A stretch of 64,000 bases of DNA, taken from positions 1-64,000 of the IMG/VR virus record IMGVR_UViG_3300033148_007251. One strand, written 5' to 3'. Below the pieces are notes generated by a model that ran no database searches, was not told the origin of the DNA, and was given only the letters and a program-made list of their open reading frames with translations. The position numbers and the translations under genes were made by a program. Within the stretch, counting starts at the first letter, position 1; each line of letters starts with the position of its first letter. Positions 40,064-50,557 of the stretch are shown piece by piece. Origin of the DNA: a virus.

Positions 40064-42631
40064 ATGGCTGATATTAAAAAAACTATTGATATAATTTTTC
40101 GGGGCACTGACCAACTTAGTGGCACTATTGACGTTGTGTCTGGTCAAATATCTGATCTTGGCACAAAAATTGAAGGTATAGCTACGCCATTATCTGAGGT
40201 TACCGACACCATTTTAAAAATTGATTTGGCTTTAACTGCTCTGGGGGGCGCAGGATTGGCATTTGCTTTTTCTGAATCATCTAAGTTTGAAGATGCATCT
40301 ATTGAACTACAGAAAGTTTTAGGGAATCAACCAGGTGCACTAAAAGTAGCAGAGGAGGCAGCGTTTGATTTATCTGCTCAATATGGAGAAAGCGGTTCCT
40401 CTATTTTATTATCAACGGCCGATTTCAAACAAGCTGGGTTTACCATACAAGATTCTCTTTTGTTAACCAAAGCAGCAATGGATTTGTCCATCGCTGGGTC
40501 TCTAGATGGTGCCGAGGCGAGCAGCATATTGATTTCAATATTGAAAGGTTTTAAGACTCCGGCTTCTGAGGCTGCACGATTAGTAGACATATTGAATGAA
40601 GTATCAAATAATTATGCAACCGATGTTAGAGAACTCGGTGTAGGCATGGCAGCGCTTTCGCCAATTGCTAAATTGATGGGGTTTTCATTTGAAGAAACGG
40701 CAGGAATATTAACCCCCGTTATTGAAGTTTTTCGTTCTGGAGATGAGGCATCAACTGCTTTGAAGATGGGTTTGTTGAAATTAATTGATGATTCAAAACC
40801 TGTCGCTGATGCTCTTGCAGGTATTGGAGTGGCTCAAAGAGATGCTAACGGTGACCTTAGGTCTGGAAAAGACATATTGTTTGATGTCGCTAGGGCATTT
40901 GAAACAGCCGACGAGAACGACAAGTTATTTTTAGCCTCTCAGTTAGTAGGAATTAGACAAGCGGCAAAGATGGTAGAGGTATTTGATGGTTTGGCCAAAT
41001 CAACCACAATTACCAACATTGCGATGGGAGCTGCAGGATCCGCAAGCGATGAGGTTGCAGTCAGACTTAAAAGTGGAACGGTTGTCGTTGATAAATTTAA
41101 ACAAGGCTTTTCTAATCTTGCAGTTGTTGTTGGTGATCAGTTTGGAGAAACGGCAAAAACGTCTATTGACGGGGCAACTGATGTAGAAAACGCTTTGCGG
41201 CAGATAGTTGGAGATGGAACTTTTGCTCCTATTTTTGCTGCTTTAAATGAGTTTGCTGAAGACATTGGCAAATATTTGTCCGGGATTGCATTGGCTATGC
41301 CAGAAGCCTTTGAGAAGATTGATTGGAGCGGGCTCTTAGACGGTATTTCCGATTTAACTGGCGGCCTAAGTGATTTATTTGAAGATATTGATTTAACAAA
41401 TCCAGAAGACTTGGCTGAAGTTATCCAGTTTATTGTTGATTCTTTAGAATCTTTAGTTCGGGTTACCAAAGGAATGGTGGATGTTTTTAAGCCGTTAATT
41501 ATAGACATTATTGAATCTGCAAAAGGGTTCAATGCTATGAATGACGAGACAAAAGAAACTTCCGGAAATATATTAGGAATCGCGAAAGCGATTACTGGAC
41601 TTGGCGTGGCGATGTCTATTGCGTTGGTTACGCTTGGTCAGAATGCAGATACTATTAAAACCGTTTTTAGCGTTGTAATAAACTCTGTAAAATTTATGTG
41701 GGATTCGACAGTTCTTACAGTTGAAGGTATTTTGTTATTTACCGCTGAGGCCGTTCAGGATTTACTAAAGGTTTTGAGGGGTGTTTCATTTGGCGATCTT
41801 GCAAAGGCTTTAGACGAAGCTTCTTCAGAGGTGCAAATATTTCAGGATAGCCTTAAAGAAGACATCGGTAAGCGGGCGCAATCAAATTTAGATATATTGG
41901 CAGGAGCATTTGGGGAAACCACAAAAGCTATAAAAGAAACATCCAAGGCAATTGAAGAAATTCCGGATGAAGTTGATTCTGAAATTGTCATAGCTGCAAA
42001 TTTGGCAGAATTGGAGGCTGAGCTTGACAAGGCAGGAGTCTTGATTAGAGAACAGGACTCAACAGTTGTAATTGATGCGGATACAACTCAGGCAACGGAA
42101 AGTATAGCCGTGGTCGCAGAAGAGATTCCCAACGTACTACTTGAGGTCAAACTTCAAGGTGATATAGATAAGGAAATAGAAAGGATAAAGGCTACTGCTG
42201 ATTTGGCCCAAACTTCTGTTGAGTGGACTGCAAAATTGAATATCGCAGAAGCGAAAAGCAATGCTAAAGTTCTTGAGTCAATATTTGATGCGATGTCGAA
42301 TACTATCACCAGTACAGGTAATGTCTTAGCTGGCCTTTTCGAGTTATTGACAGGTGATAATCTTGCAACTTTGACAAAATGGAATATAGAAGACCAAATT
42401 AAAAAAGAAAGTAAAATGCGTGAAGAAGCACATAAAGAAATAATGAAGCTCAATGAAGCTCAGAGAGAGTATATGGATGCAAAGACGGCAGCTCTCGAAT
42501 CAGGAGAAGGCCTCATTACGATTACAGCGGATGGTCTTGAACCCGAAATAGAAGCCTTCATGTGGAAGATACTTGAAAAAATACAGATTAGAGCAACAGC
42601 AGATCAAGCGGAATTTTTATTAGGTATGTAG
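40064..42631 (+). CDS. tail tape measure protein, TP901 type
   Basis: 855 aa. The N-terminal third carries the TP901 core signature: FEDASIELQKVLGNQPGALK, GGSSILLSTADFKQAGF-like and LMGFSFEETAGILTPVIEV. The long middle and end are helical, with hydrophobic stretches (IAKAITGLGVAMSIALVTLG). Tape measures set tail length at about 0.15 nm per residue, so the tail is expected near 125-130 nm. No lysozyme or peptidase domain was seen. Confidence 0.85.
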   Translation: MADIKKTIDIIFRGTDQLSGTIDVVSGQISDLGTKIEGIATPLSEVTDTILKIDLALTALGGAGLAFAFSESSKFEDASIELQKVLGNQPGALKVAEEAAFDLSAQYGESGSSILLSTADFKQAGFTIQDSLLLTKAAMDLSIAGSLDGAEASSILISILKGFKTPASEAARLVDILNEVSNNYATDVRELGVGMAALSPIAKLMGFSFEETAGILTPVIEVFRSGDEASTALKMGLLKLIDDSKPVADALAGIGVAQRDANGDLRSGKDILFDVARAFETADENDKLFLASQLVGIRQAAKMVEVFDGLAKSTTITNIAMGAAGSASDEVAVRLKSGTVVVDKFKQGFSNLAVVVGDQFGETAKTSIDGATDVENALRQIVGDGTFAPIFAALNEFAEDIGKYLSGIALAMPEAFEKIDWSGLLDGISDLTGGLSDLFEDIDLTNPEDLAEVIQFIVDSLESLVRVTKGMVDVFKPLIIDIIESAKGFNAMNDETKETSGNILGIAKAITGLGVAMSIALVTLGQNADTIKTVFSVVINSVKFMWDSTVLTVEGILLFTAEAVQDLLKVLRGVSFGDLAKALDEASSEVQIFQDSLKEDIGKRAQSNLDILAGAFGETTKAIKETSKAIEEIPDEVDSEIVIAANLAELEAELDKAGVLIREQDSTVVIDADTTQATESIAVVAEEIPNVLLEVKLQGDIDKEIERIKATADLAQTSVEWTAKLNIAEAKSNAKVLESIFDAMSNTITSTGNVLAGLFELLTGDNLATLTKWNIEDQIKKESKMREEAHKEIMKLNEAQREYMDAKTAALESGEGLITITADGLEPEIEAFMWKILEKIQIRATADQAEFLLGM

Positions 42632-42712
42632 CATCTTAAAGTTTAATTTTAACGTAAATAATAACTTGACTTTTGTAAATTAAGTATTATCTTATGAAAA
42701 GGAAATACGGAT

Positions 42713-43060
42713 ATGGTATCCATAACAACTTCTACTCCTGTTACTAACGGCAAATTGTTGATTCGAAAGTATAGATTGGGTTCGCAGATAAAAAATGGGA
42801 CTGCCAGGATTAGCAAAGTTAAGACTCTTGATGGCGGAGTATCGGTGAATCACAATGGTTTTGCTGATGGAGACAGAAGTATAGATGTCAATGCCACATT
42901 AAGTGAATCTGATGCTGATATTTTGTGGGATATATTTACGGGTGAAACCTTTGTGACTGTTGCAATAGAAGATGGAGTTTATAATGCTGTGATAAAAACA
43001 GTTAATATAAAAGACAAAGTTAAAATAATCATAGAATTTGAGTCAAAGCTTAGTTGTTAG
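42713..43060 (+). CDS. small tail protein, 115 aa
   Basis: 115 residues, strand-rich (VTNGKLLIRKYRLG, GVSVNHNGFADGDRSI, ADILWDIFTGETFVTV). Follows the tape measure and precedes tail tip genes, so likely part of the distal tail. Preceded by AAAAGGAAATACGGAT. Family not recognised. Confidence 0.55.
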   Translation: MVSITTSTPVTNGKLLIRKYRLGSQIKNGTARISKVKTLDGGVSVNHNGFADGDRSIDVNATLSESDADILWDIFTGETFVTVAIEDGVYNAVIKTVNIKDKVKIIIEFESKLSC

Positions 43061-43072
43061 GAGGAACAAAAA

Positions 43073-43909
43073 ATGGCCGTAACGTTAACATTATCCAATC
43101 ATTACAAATACCAACTGATGAAAAAGAAAATTGATCTGTCGGCAGATACCTTGATAATGATTTTGATGAACAATACATATGCTTTTGATAAGGACACTGA
43201 TGCTACTCTCGCTAATATTGCAGCAGATCAATTGGCTACTGATCATGGATATACCCAAAATGCAAAAGAGTTGGCGAATAAAGTATTAGCTGAAGATGAT
43301 GCGAACGACAAAGGGAAAATGACCTGTGACGACGTATCGTGGACAGCTTCAGGAGGAAGCATAGGGGCAACTGGGGCAGCAGTTTTATTGGATTTTTCAG
43401 CGCTCGATGATACTGAGTTTTTTACAACTCAAAAAGATCAGGATTTTGTTGGAGGGTCTACGCATTGGGCGAACGGTGACCTTGGAACGACTTTTGACGA
43501 TACCGACAATTTAAGTCTTGTGTCATCCAGTACTGGTCAATATTGTAAAATCACCTTTACCGATATCGGCACAGCGCTTGTTGCAGGCGGAAGATATAGG
43601 TTACAATATGATTATTCTGAATCGCTTGCCGGCTATGAGTTTAAGATCAACGGTGTGAGTCTTCAGGTGCTCGGTGATGCAGTGGCTGGAACATCACAGA
43701 CAATAGATTTTGTGGCTGATGAATCGTTTACTGGTGCACATGAACTGAGAATTTATTCGAAAACAAACGCAGCCGCAGCCGGTGATTTTGATAATTTTTC
43801 ACTTAAAGAAATCGCCACGGTTATTGGTTGTATTGATTACGGTGGTGATTATACAATTACAGATGGATTAAGCTTTGCAATTAAAGATATCCAAATAGAT
43901 ACCGTGTAG
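43073..43909 (+). CDS. tail protein with inserted beta-sandwich domain
   Basis: 278 aa. The outer parts form a widespread small phage tail protein: SNHYKYQLMKKKIDLSADTL, WTASGGSIGATGAAVLLD and, at the end, IGCIDYGGDYTITDG. Between them, residues about 122-245 hold an extra domain with FDDTDNLSLVSSSTGQYCKI, YRLQYDYSES and FDNFSLKEI, the profile of a galactose-binding-like/CBM jelly roll. The insert may bind host surface sugars. Preceded by GGAGGAAC. Confidence 0.65.
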   Translation: MAVTLTLSNHYKYQLMKKKIDLSADTLIMILMNNTYAFDKDTDATLANIAADQLATDHGYTQNAKELANKVLAEDDANDKGKMTCDDVSWTASGGSIGATGAAVLLDFSALDDTEFFTTQKDQDFVGGSTHWANGDLGTTFDDTDNLSLVSSSTGQYCKITFTDIGTALVAGGRYRLQYDYSESLAGYEFKINGVSLQVLGDAVAGTSQTIDFVADESFTGAHELRIYSKTNAAAAGDFDNFSLKEIATVIGCIDYGGDYTITDGLSFAIKDIQIDTV

Positions 43910-43919
43910 GAGAATTGAT

Positions 43920-45839
43920 ATGGGATGGCTTTCGGATTGGCAGAATAGAAGAAAAATTACCATTAGCAATATTAATGTTGATGCTGTTTTGTCTGATTTC
44001 CCTATCCTTGTAAAAATTTCAGCAAGTTCAGGTACTGGCAGCACGGATATCACAGATATTTTTACTGAATTGGCTGGAGATGCCAATCGGAAGAAAATAG
44101 CCGTTACAGTTTCTGATGGGACTACTCAGTGTTATGTTGAGATTGAGAGATGGGATCATACAAATTCAGCAGCATGGTTATGGGTGAAAGTCCCATCTGT
44201 AGCTTCTGGTTCTGCAACCGATTTGTATATTTATTACGATTCGGCTCAAGCTGATAATACAACTTATATTGGAGATACAGGAGACACCCCAGCTCAATCT
44301 GTTTGGGACAGTAATTTCCAACTTGTTGCGCACATGGCTCAAGATCCAAATGGAGACATTGCTGATGCAATAAAAGATTCTACTGTTAATGCCAATCATG
44401 GAACTCCTGGCGGTTCTATGACGTCCGCTGATCTGGTTGACGGTAAGGTTGGAAAAGCAATAGATTTTGATGGTAATGATTTTCTTACCGTTACAGCGGA
44501 TGCAAGTTTAAAGTTTGGTACCGGCGATTTTACTATAGAAAGTCTGTTTAAAACAACCTCTGCCGATGCAATAGCTATGTTGAGCTATGGGGATAGAGCG
44601 AACAATCCTGGATGGACATCTTATGTCGGCGCAGATGGGCACGCAAAATTTATTATAGATGATGCTACAAACCAAGTAGTTATTGAAGATGCTGCAAACC
44701 ATGCAGATGGTTCTCTTCATTATTACTCTGCTGTCTTAGATAGGAATGGTAATTGTGTAATTAATATTGATAATGCTCCTGTCGCATCTGAAGATATTTC
44801 TGGGGTTAATTTAACATTAGATACTACAGATCATGATGAAATTAATATAGCACGGGCATGGTATGGAACCAGCTATACGGTATATTATACTGGCTTAATA
44901 GATGAAGTCCGTATTTCCGATACAGCCCGTTCAGTTGCTTGGGTAAAGGCAACTTATTACAGCAATTGGGATGGTCTGGTTTTATATAGTAGTCAGGAGG
45001 CTTTGGCAGAGATATTTTTTCCAAGCCCTATGGCTGTCACTGCATCTATACAATCGAATATACAAGTTGAATTGTCATCGAACTTATTGACGGTTACAAC
45101 GTCGATGCCGGTAATCGATATATATTACGGAGGTCTTGTTAATTGTCCTTCTTCTTTAGGCGCAGCAAGTTCTTTACAAGCGGATATCGAATTACTTATT
45201 CCTTCTGTTCGATTTACATCTGTAGGGACATTACAATCACAATCTGAGCTCCAAATATTTACAGGAGATGTTTTAGCCGCTACAGGTTCAATATTGGCAA
45301 CAGTAGAAGAACCTTTTTCTGTGGCTATTCTTCCACGTATTTATACATTTACATTAACCGGTGCGGCTGATGGTATCGCAGATATAGTGATACCAATAAG
45401 TTCATTCCAAAGTAGAATTAAAAGTGGAACCCCTACATATTTAAGCGTGGTTATTCCTGGAACCGATTATTCTTCCGAGATAAATTTGAGGCTTAACGGA
45501 AAGCTTGTTATTCGTATGGGGTATTTAAGTAACGACGAATTTATTTTATCGGAAATTATAGCGTCTGTTGATTTTGAAAGCATTATAATCAACGAAGGGG
45601 GCGTAAACAAATCTATTACGCTCGACGGTCATAAAACAGAAACATGGATACCAAAAGAAGTTGATTTGGTTGGTGCGAGTTATATGAATTTAGATAACGG
45701 AGAATTGAGATATCGCTGTACTCCAAACATATATGTGCGTCCAGGTGATACAGTAAGCATAAACGGGGACTCATTTATTGTTGAAAATATTACTTATTCT
45801 GTCTCTGCTGAATTAGAGACTTTTGAGGTGTCTGAATAA
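43920..45839 (+). CDS. tail protein with DUF2341 and LamG domains
   Basis: 639 aa. Residues 1-110 match DUF2341-like sequence (NRRKITISN, LYIYYDSAQA). Residues about 115-345 are a LamG/concanavalin A-like lectin fold (VDGKVGKAIDFDGNDFLTV, GTGDFTIESLF, GLIDEVRISDTARS). The C-terminal 290 residues are beta-rich and likely form the tail-attached part. Such lectin folds bind carbohydrate or polymer on the host. The stop overlaps the next start by one base. Confidence 0.75.
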   Translation: MGWLSDWQNRRKITISNINVDAVLSDFPILVKISASSGTGSTDITDIFTELAGDANRKKIAVTVSDGTTQCYVEIERWDHTNSAAWLWVKVPSVASGSATDLYIYYDSAQADNTTYIGDTGDTPAQSVWDSNFQLVAHMAQDPNGDIADAIKDSTVNANHGTPGGSMTSADLVDGKVGKAIDFDGNDFLTVTADASLKFGTGDFTIESLFKTTSADAIAMLSYGDRANNPGWTSYVGADGHAKFIIDDATNQVVIEDAANHADGSLHYYSAVLDRNGNCVINIDNAPVASEDISGVNLTLDTTDHDEINIARAWYGTSYTVYYTGLIDEVRISDTARSVAWVKATYYSNWDGLVLYSSQEALAEIFFPSPMAVTASIQSNIQVELSSNLLTVTTSMPVIDIYYGGLVNCPSSLGAASSLQADIELLIPSVRFTSVGTLQSQSELQIFTGDVLAATGSILATVEEPFSVAILPRIYTFTLTGAADGIADIVIPISSFQSRIKSGTPTYLSVVIPGTDYSSEINLRLNGKLVIRMGYLSNDEFILSEIIASVDFESIIINEGGVNKSITLDGHKTETWIPKEVDLVGASYMNLDNGELRYRCTPNIYVRPGDTVSINGDSFIVENITYSVSAELETFEVSE

Positions 45840-47494
45840 TGGGAAAAGGCGTCATAAAATCAGGCGGTGAAAACGGTTTGTATAATGTCAAATTGACCTT
45901 CAATAGAGATAGGGTAAATAACCTTATCTCTATTATGGATACGCAGATAACAGCACTCAACGCAGAGATAGATATGATGGAGGCAGGAGATGCCAAAGAG
46001 TTAAAAAAACTTCAGCGTAATTCATATCAAAAGAAAAAAGAATATCTGCAAAACAATATGCCGGAAGATCCAACTGTTTCTGCATGGTGTGCAGACTTTA
46101 CGGAAGATATGAGTGGGACAGTTGGAACGGTTGAAATACCTGGGGAGAGGGGTGTATTGCAAATACAGCCAGGATATGAAAGTAATGCTGCCTACAATAC
46201 AACGAGAGACGGGCAGTTACAACTACCTGTTGCGGGAACTCCAGAAAGCGTATTTTACAATCTTGCGATGTTACCTGGCTGGCAAAAATGGATGCCTACG
46301 TATAGATATGGAATAATTTCAAACATTGATACGGATAATGATACTTGTAACGTAACGCTTGATAAAGTAGAAAGTAGTCAACAAAATTTAGATATCAATC
46401 AAATTAATAAATTAACAGGCGTTGCGATTGAATATATGTCTTGTAATGCAGTTGCTTTTGAAGATGGTGATTCGGTTTTAGTTGAGTTTGCAAGCCAGGA
46501 CTGGGCTGGAGCAAAGGTTGTAGGGTTTAAAGACAACCCTGTAGCTTGCGAATATGAGTTTTATATCAGGCCTACATTCAATGGATATTCACCAACCTAT
46601 GGTGGAGAAGGTATTAGATTAGAAAACGATGAATATGACGAAAGAGCAAGCACAACGGTTACAGGTGATTTTGCCGGTCTTTGCGGCCCATTCACGCAAG
46701 ATGTTGACACCGGAGACGAAGATATTTTTCTTAATACATCTGTGGCTGCAGGTGTAAATCCTAACTATGCCGGAGTTAATAATATATTTGCTCATTTTGT
46801 TGAGGTCGAGGAAGGGGAAGCGGCTTTTCATTATGGGTATACTTTTAGTGCTTTAAATTGGTTTGATGCGGGCAAGAAGGAGTTCAAAATCGGCGACGGT
46901 ATCGGGGCTTCTATTTTGCATGTTAATCGAGTAAGTTGGTTGAGATATAGAAACGTTTTGAAGGGTTGTGCGAAAACAATTGAAACTATTAACGATGTAA
47001 AATATAGCGTGTATACCGTAGATTTTACAGGCTTATATTTTCCAGCATTAACATACACACTTAAAAAATATCTATCAACTTGGCCGTGTAGTGGTTGCGG
47101 AGCTCAAGACACATCTCAAGAAGCTCCAATTCGCTATGGTTTAACAGTTGAAAATATCGATGCAGATCAGGTGAATAATTCCGGTATTTGTATCGGATAT
47201 GAAACGGAATGCGCATATGAAGAGGGTGAATGTAAAGCTTGGTTAGCGAGAGCGATAACAAGCCACACTCCTGAATTTGTAATGACCAAAGATCAAATAT
47301 GTGTGTTGTCGGATGAGTATGGTTGTAATACTTCTTACGCTTCGATTACCATAGACACAAATCTTTATATTCATGAACAACAGATTATCCATCCATATGG
47401 CAGTGGAATAATATGTGAGGTGTTAACCACAGACTGTTCTGATGACGAGGAATATAAATATGAAATAACATTAGCTCCAGAAAATAAATTCTAA
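45839..47494 (+). CDS. tail tip/baseplate-like structural protein
   Basis: 551 aa. A coiled coil (ALNAEIDMMEAGDAKELKKLQ) near the start, then GWQKWMPTYRYGIISNIDTD, followed by an OB-like strand block (DSVLVEFASQDWAGAKVVGF). A cysteine-rich C-terminal part (CSGCGAQDT, CAYEEGECKAW) could bind metal or form disulfides. Position among tail tip genes gives the role; the family is not recognised. Confidence 0.55.
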   Translation: MGKGVIKSGGENGLYNVKLTFNRDRVNNLISIMDTQITALNAEIDMMEAGDAKELKKLQRNSYQKKKEYLQNNMPEDPTVSAWCADFTEDMSGTVGTVEIPGERGVLQIQPGYESNAAYNTTRDGQLQLPVAGTPESVFYNLAMLPGWQKWMPTYRYGIISNIDTDNDTCNVTLDKVESSQQNLDINQINKLTGVAIEYMSCNAVAFEDGDSVLVEFASQDWAGAKVVGFKDNPVACEYEFYIRPTFNGYSPTYGGEGIRLENDEYDERASTTVTGDFAGLCGPFTQDVDTGDEDIFLNTSVAAGVNPNYAGVNNIFAHFVEVEEGEAAFHYGYTFSALNWFDAGKKEFKIGDGIGASILHVNRVSWLRYRNVLKGCAKTIETINDVKYSVYTVDFTGLYFPALTYTLKKYLSTWPCSGCGAQDTSQEAPIRYGLTVENIDADQVNNSGICIGYETECAYEEGECKAWLARAITSHTPEFVMTKDQICVLSDEYGCNTSYASITIDTNLYIHEQQIIHPYGSGIICEVLTTDCSDDEEYKYEITLAPENKF

Positions 47495-47510
47495 ATAAGG
47501 AGAAAGAGCT

Positions 47511-47672
47511 ATGATGCTTAAAGAAACAAAAGAAAAGATTGAAGATACACTTGAAATGAAAGACATCAACATATTTTTGAAAGTTTTAGATATGTGTTCA
47601 AAAGAAAAAATAGGTATTCCTGATTTGAGGGCATATGTCCAAGATAACAAGAAAAGACGGAAGGAGAAATAA
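47511..47672 (+). CDS. small helical protein, 53 aa
   Basis: ATG 47511 behind AAGGAGAAAGAGCT. The helical sequence ETKEKIEDTLEMKDINIFLK is followed by a basic end (QDNKKRRKEK). The last codons supply the ribosome site for the next gene. Unrecognised; real by spacing and signals. Confidence 0.6.
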   Translation: MMLKETKEKIEDTLEMKDINIFLKVLDMCSKEKIGIPDLRAYVQDNKKRRKEK

Positions 47673-47674
47673 TT

Positions 47675-47992
47675 ATGGCATTTTTAGAAAGAACAGGAAG
47701 ATTTCTTGGCTTCACCAACTTTGTAACTGTTGCGACTGGCGAAACCAACATATTGGCAATTCCGCCTTTGGATGCTGGTCATCAAATATCTGTAACGGCT
47801 ATTCCTGGTGCTAATACAGCTAAGGTTGAGCATACAACTTCACCTGATGCCGATGTTGCTGCCTCGGCAGTTTGGCAAGACTGGCCTTCTGGTTCGGTGA
47901 CGATTACTACAAGTGATATAGTTGAAGGCCCTATAACTGGATTAAGGTTCTCTGCTACGGGCGGACAATGCAAATTCGAAGTTGTGATATAA
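47675..47992 (+). CDS. small virion protein, 105 aa
   Basis: ATG 47675 with AAGGAG overlapping the previous gene. Beta-rich, no cysteine pair; contains GHQISVTAIPGANTAKVEHT and a terminal SATGGQCKFEVVI. Likely a small tail or decoration protein by its place; not recognised. Confidence 0.55.
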   Translation: MAFLERTGRFLGFTNFVTVATGETNILAIPPLDAGHQISVTAIPGANTAKVEHTTSPDADVAASAVWQDWPSGSVTITTSDIVEGPITGLRFSATGGQCKFEVVI

Positions 47993-48003
47993 GGAGATGA
48001 ACT

Positions 48004-49329
48004 ATGGCTTCAGGAATATGGAAAAACAGCAAGATCCCATACGTGTTAAAAGCAGTTGCGCCTACCACTTCGGATATCAGTTATTCTGTGCCGACAATGT
48101 GGGTCAATACAGCAACAAATAGAATTTACTTTCTCGTTGATATTACCGCCGGTTCTGCGACTTGGTATGAATCTGCAACCTCAGCTTTACCAATGGCAAC
48201 ATCGACCGATCCTGCTGGAGATGCCGCTGTGTCAACTGCTATTGTTAATGCTTATAGCGGCGTTATTATCACTCTTACGGGCGCAGGCAATGCCCAAACG
48301 ATTCAAGCTCCAACCGATACTACGGCAGGCAAACCTTTCACGGTTGTCACGAATGACAGTAACGGAGCATACACGATAGAAGTAAATGGAATAACAATGT
48401 CTGCAGGAGAAGCTCAAAGATTTCTTTGGGATGGCTCTGCATGGATAATGGTATCTGCAGTTGATGCTGATGATATTGCTTTTACTCCCGCCGGTGATAT
48501 AGTTGCAACAAATGTTCAGGATGCGATTGAAGAGCTTGATGATGAAAAGATGAAGCGCATCACCTCTGTTGATAATGAGATTGCCAGATTTGATTCCACT
48601 GGTGGAGACGTACAAGGGTATACCTCCAATCCTCCTACAGTTTCTGATGATGGTGAAGTTCTTATTCCTGGAAGCATGGGTGTCGGTACAGATTCCCCGG
48701 ACACAATACTTACTTTGAAGAATGATAACTGGGTTTCTGGTAAAAACTTTGCTGGTACTGATTCAGTTAATCTACTCAAAGTAAATGTTGATGATGAAAT
48801 AGATGTCGGTGGTACGCTAAACCTGGGTACAATTGAGGGCCCCGAAGATGGTGGAGCCATCACGCTTTATGATATGTCGGTGTCAGCAACGCCTACTTCT
48901 GGCGATGAAATGTCATTTACTCATAAGATTGACGGTGATAGTATACTTACAGTAGGAGCATTTGCTGATTCTGCAGGCGGAGTAGGCGGCCATTTTGTAC
49001 AGAATCACGGTGCACACTTTGATAAGAAAACCAATGCAGGTGCAGCTGATTATAATCCTTCGGCCTTAACCAGTGACTATATAATTACAGTAGATACAAC
49101 TGCAGCGGCCAGAGCAGTAATAATTTCAACTGAAGATAGAGATACGGGAAGTGCAGATAAAGTTAGAACATTCATAATTCAAGATATAGCGGGGAACGCT
49201 GGAGCAAATAATATCACAATATCATTAGAGACAAGTGGTAATATTAGCGGGGCAGCAACAGCAGTTATAAATGCAAATTACAATTCCGTTACTCTTATAG
49301 TAGATGGAACAAACGGTGCGGTGATTTAA
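48004..49329 (+). CDS. tail fibre-like protein
   Basis: 441 aa, behind AAGGAGATGAACT. Repeated beta-strand segments, NVQDAIEELD and GSMGVGTDSPDTILTLKND are typical of fibre shafts that precede chaperone or receptor-binding domains. No S74 peptidase end is visible; the last 80 residues form strands ending TAVINANYNSVTLIVDG. Probably a host-contact fibre. The TAA stop shares TAATG with the HNH gene. Confidence 0.6.
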   Translation: MASGIWKNSKIPYVLKAVAPTTSDISYSVPTMWVNTATNRIYFLVDITAGSATWYESATSALPMATSTDPAGDAAVSTAIVNAYSGVIITLTGAGNAQTIQAPTDTTAGKPFTVVTNDSNGAYTIEVNGITMSAGEAQRFLWDGSAWIMVSAVDADDIAFTPAGDIVATNVQDAIEELDDEKMKRITSVDNEIARFDSTGGDVQGYTSNPPTVSDDGEVLIPGSMGVGTDSPDTILTLKNDNWVSGKNFAGTDSVNLLKVNVDDEIDVGGTLNLGTIEGPEDGGAITLYDMSVSATPTSGDEMSFTHKIDGDSILTVGAFADSAGGVGGHFVQNHGAHFDKKTNAGAADYNPSALTSDYIITVDTTAAARAVIISTEDRDTGSADKVRTFIIQDIAGNAGANNITISLETSGNISGAATAVINANYNSVTLIVDGTNGAVI

Positions 49330-50018
49330 TGATAGATAATGAAAAAGTAAGATATTGTGAATGTGGTTGTGGTGCCATAATAAACAGCTTTGATAATCAA
49401 GGAAGACAGCGAAGATATTTACATGGTCATTATAATAAGGGTAGACAGGTATTAGATGAAACAAGAAAAAAGATATCAGAAGCAAAGAAAGGAAAAATGA
49501 TTGGTGAATTAAATCCAATGTTTGGAAAAAAGCGTCCGGATTTAGCAGAAAGAAATCGTCAAAGCAAAGGGGAAAAACATTCGGAAGAAACAAAGAAAAA
49601 AATAAGTGAATCTGGTAAAGGTAGAAAACACACTGAAGAGACAAAAAAGAAGATGTCTATAAACAATGCTATGCATAGACCTGAGATTGTATCTAAATTG
49701 TCTGGTGAGAATAGTAATTTATGGCAGGGTGGGAAATCATATGCAGGATATACACCGGAATTTAATAACAATTTAAAAGAACAAATTCGCAAACGAGACA
49801 ACTATCGTTGTCAGGAATGTTTTAAGCACCAAGATGAACTTTATGGTAAAACCGGAAAAAAATATAAATTACATATCCATCATATTGATTTTGATAAGAA
49901 AAATAGTGACCAATCAAATTTGATTAGTTTGTGTATAAGTTGTCATATGAAAACTAATTATAATCGAGAACACTGGACAGATTATTATAAAGGCAAGATA
50001 GAACAAATGGAGATTTAA
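49329..50018 (+). CDS. HNH homing endonuclease with NUMOD3 repeats
   Basis: 229 aa. A zinc-like CECGCG start, then NUMOD3 repeats (DETRKKISEAKKGKM, SEETKKKISESGKG, TEETKKKMS), then an HNH nuclease: IRKRDNYRCQEC, LHIHHIDFDKKNSD, NLISLCISCH. A free-standing homing enzyme wedged between two virion genes, overlapping the first by TAATG. It is unrelated in its nuclease fold to HEG1-6 but uses the same NUMOD3 linker type. Confidence 0.9.
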   Translation: MIDNEKVRYCECGCGAIINSFDNQGRQRRYLHGHYNKGRQVLDETRKKISEAKKGKMIGELNPMFGKKRPDLAERNRQSKGEKHSEETKKKISESGKGRKHTEETKKKMSINNAMHRPEIVSKLSGENSNLWQGGKSYAGYTPEFNNNLKEQIRKRDNYRCQECFKHQDELYGKTGKKYKLHIHHIDFDKKNSDQSNLISLCISCHMKTNYNREHWTDYYKGKIEQMEI

Positions 50019-50019
50019 T

Positions 50020-50556
50020 ATGAGTTATACAAACAGAGGTTTCTGGAAATCAGTAAGTCCGTTTCTTGATGAAAACACTTCTAATGTTGCCAATAAGCCT
50101 ACCCTTGTTTGTAGGGGGGTGTTCTGTGGGTATTCGCTTCCAGAATATGCTGTGGGTGAAGAATTATTATTTAAAATGCGTGTTCCTCATAGTTGGGACG
50201 GAACAACCAATCCTTACTTTGTGGTAATAACAAGCATTTCGGCAACCGAAGATATTGGCGATAAATATAAATTACAATTAGAATGGCAATCAGAAGATAT
50301 ATTGCATGTGATACCGGATACAATTGCCGAAACTTTAACTGATGAAATAACAGTTGCTGACGGCACTGCTTTTTACGCTGAAATAGTAACATTTGAGCTT
50401 GATGGGTCTTTTTTAGTGTCAGGTCAAACATTACACATGAAACTTAAAAGAGTAGCAGCATCTTCAAGTTCCGTATCCAATGAGATAATCATATGGCATT
50501 GGGACACACGATGGAAGTTTAATAAATTTGGAACAGACTCGATACAGGGGTATTAA
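50020..50556 (+). CDS. virion-operon protein, 178 aa
   Basis: 178 residues, strand-rich: ALxVCRGVFCGYSLPEYAVG-like opening and FFVVITSISATED-type strands, then an alternating polar end (IIWHWDTRW). Starts two bases after the HNH stop. Likely structural with its 185-residue neighbour; no family recognised. Confidence 0.5.
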   Translation: MSYTNRGFWKSVSPFLDENTSNVANKPTLVCRGVFCGYSLPEYAVGEELLFKMRVPHSWDGTTNPYFVVITSISATEDIGDKYKLQLEWQSEDILHVIPDTIAETLTDEITVADGTAFYAEIVTFELDGSFLVSGQTLHMKLKRVAASSSSVSNEIIIWHWDTRWKFNKFGTDSIQGY

Positions 50557-50557
50557 A

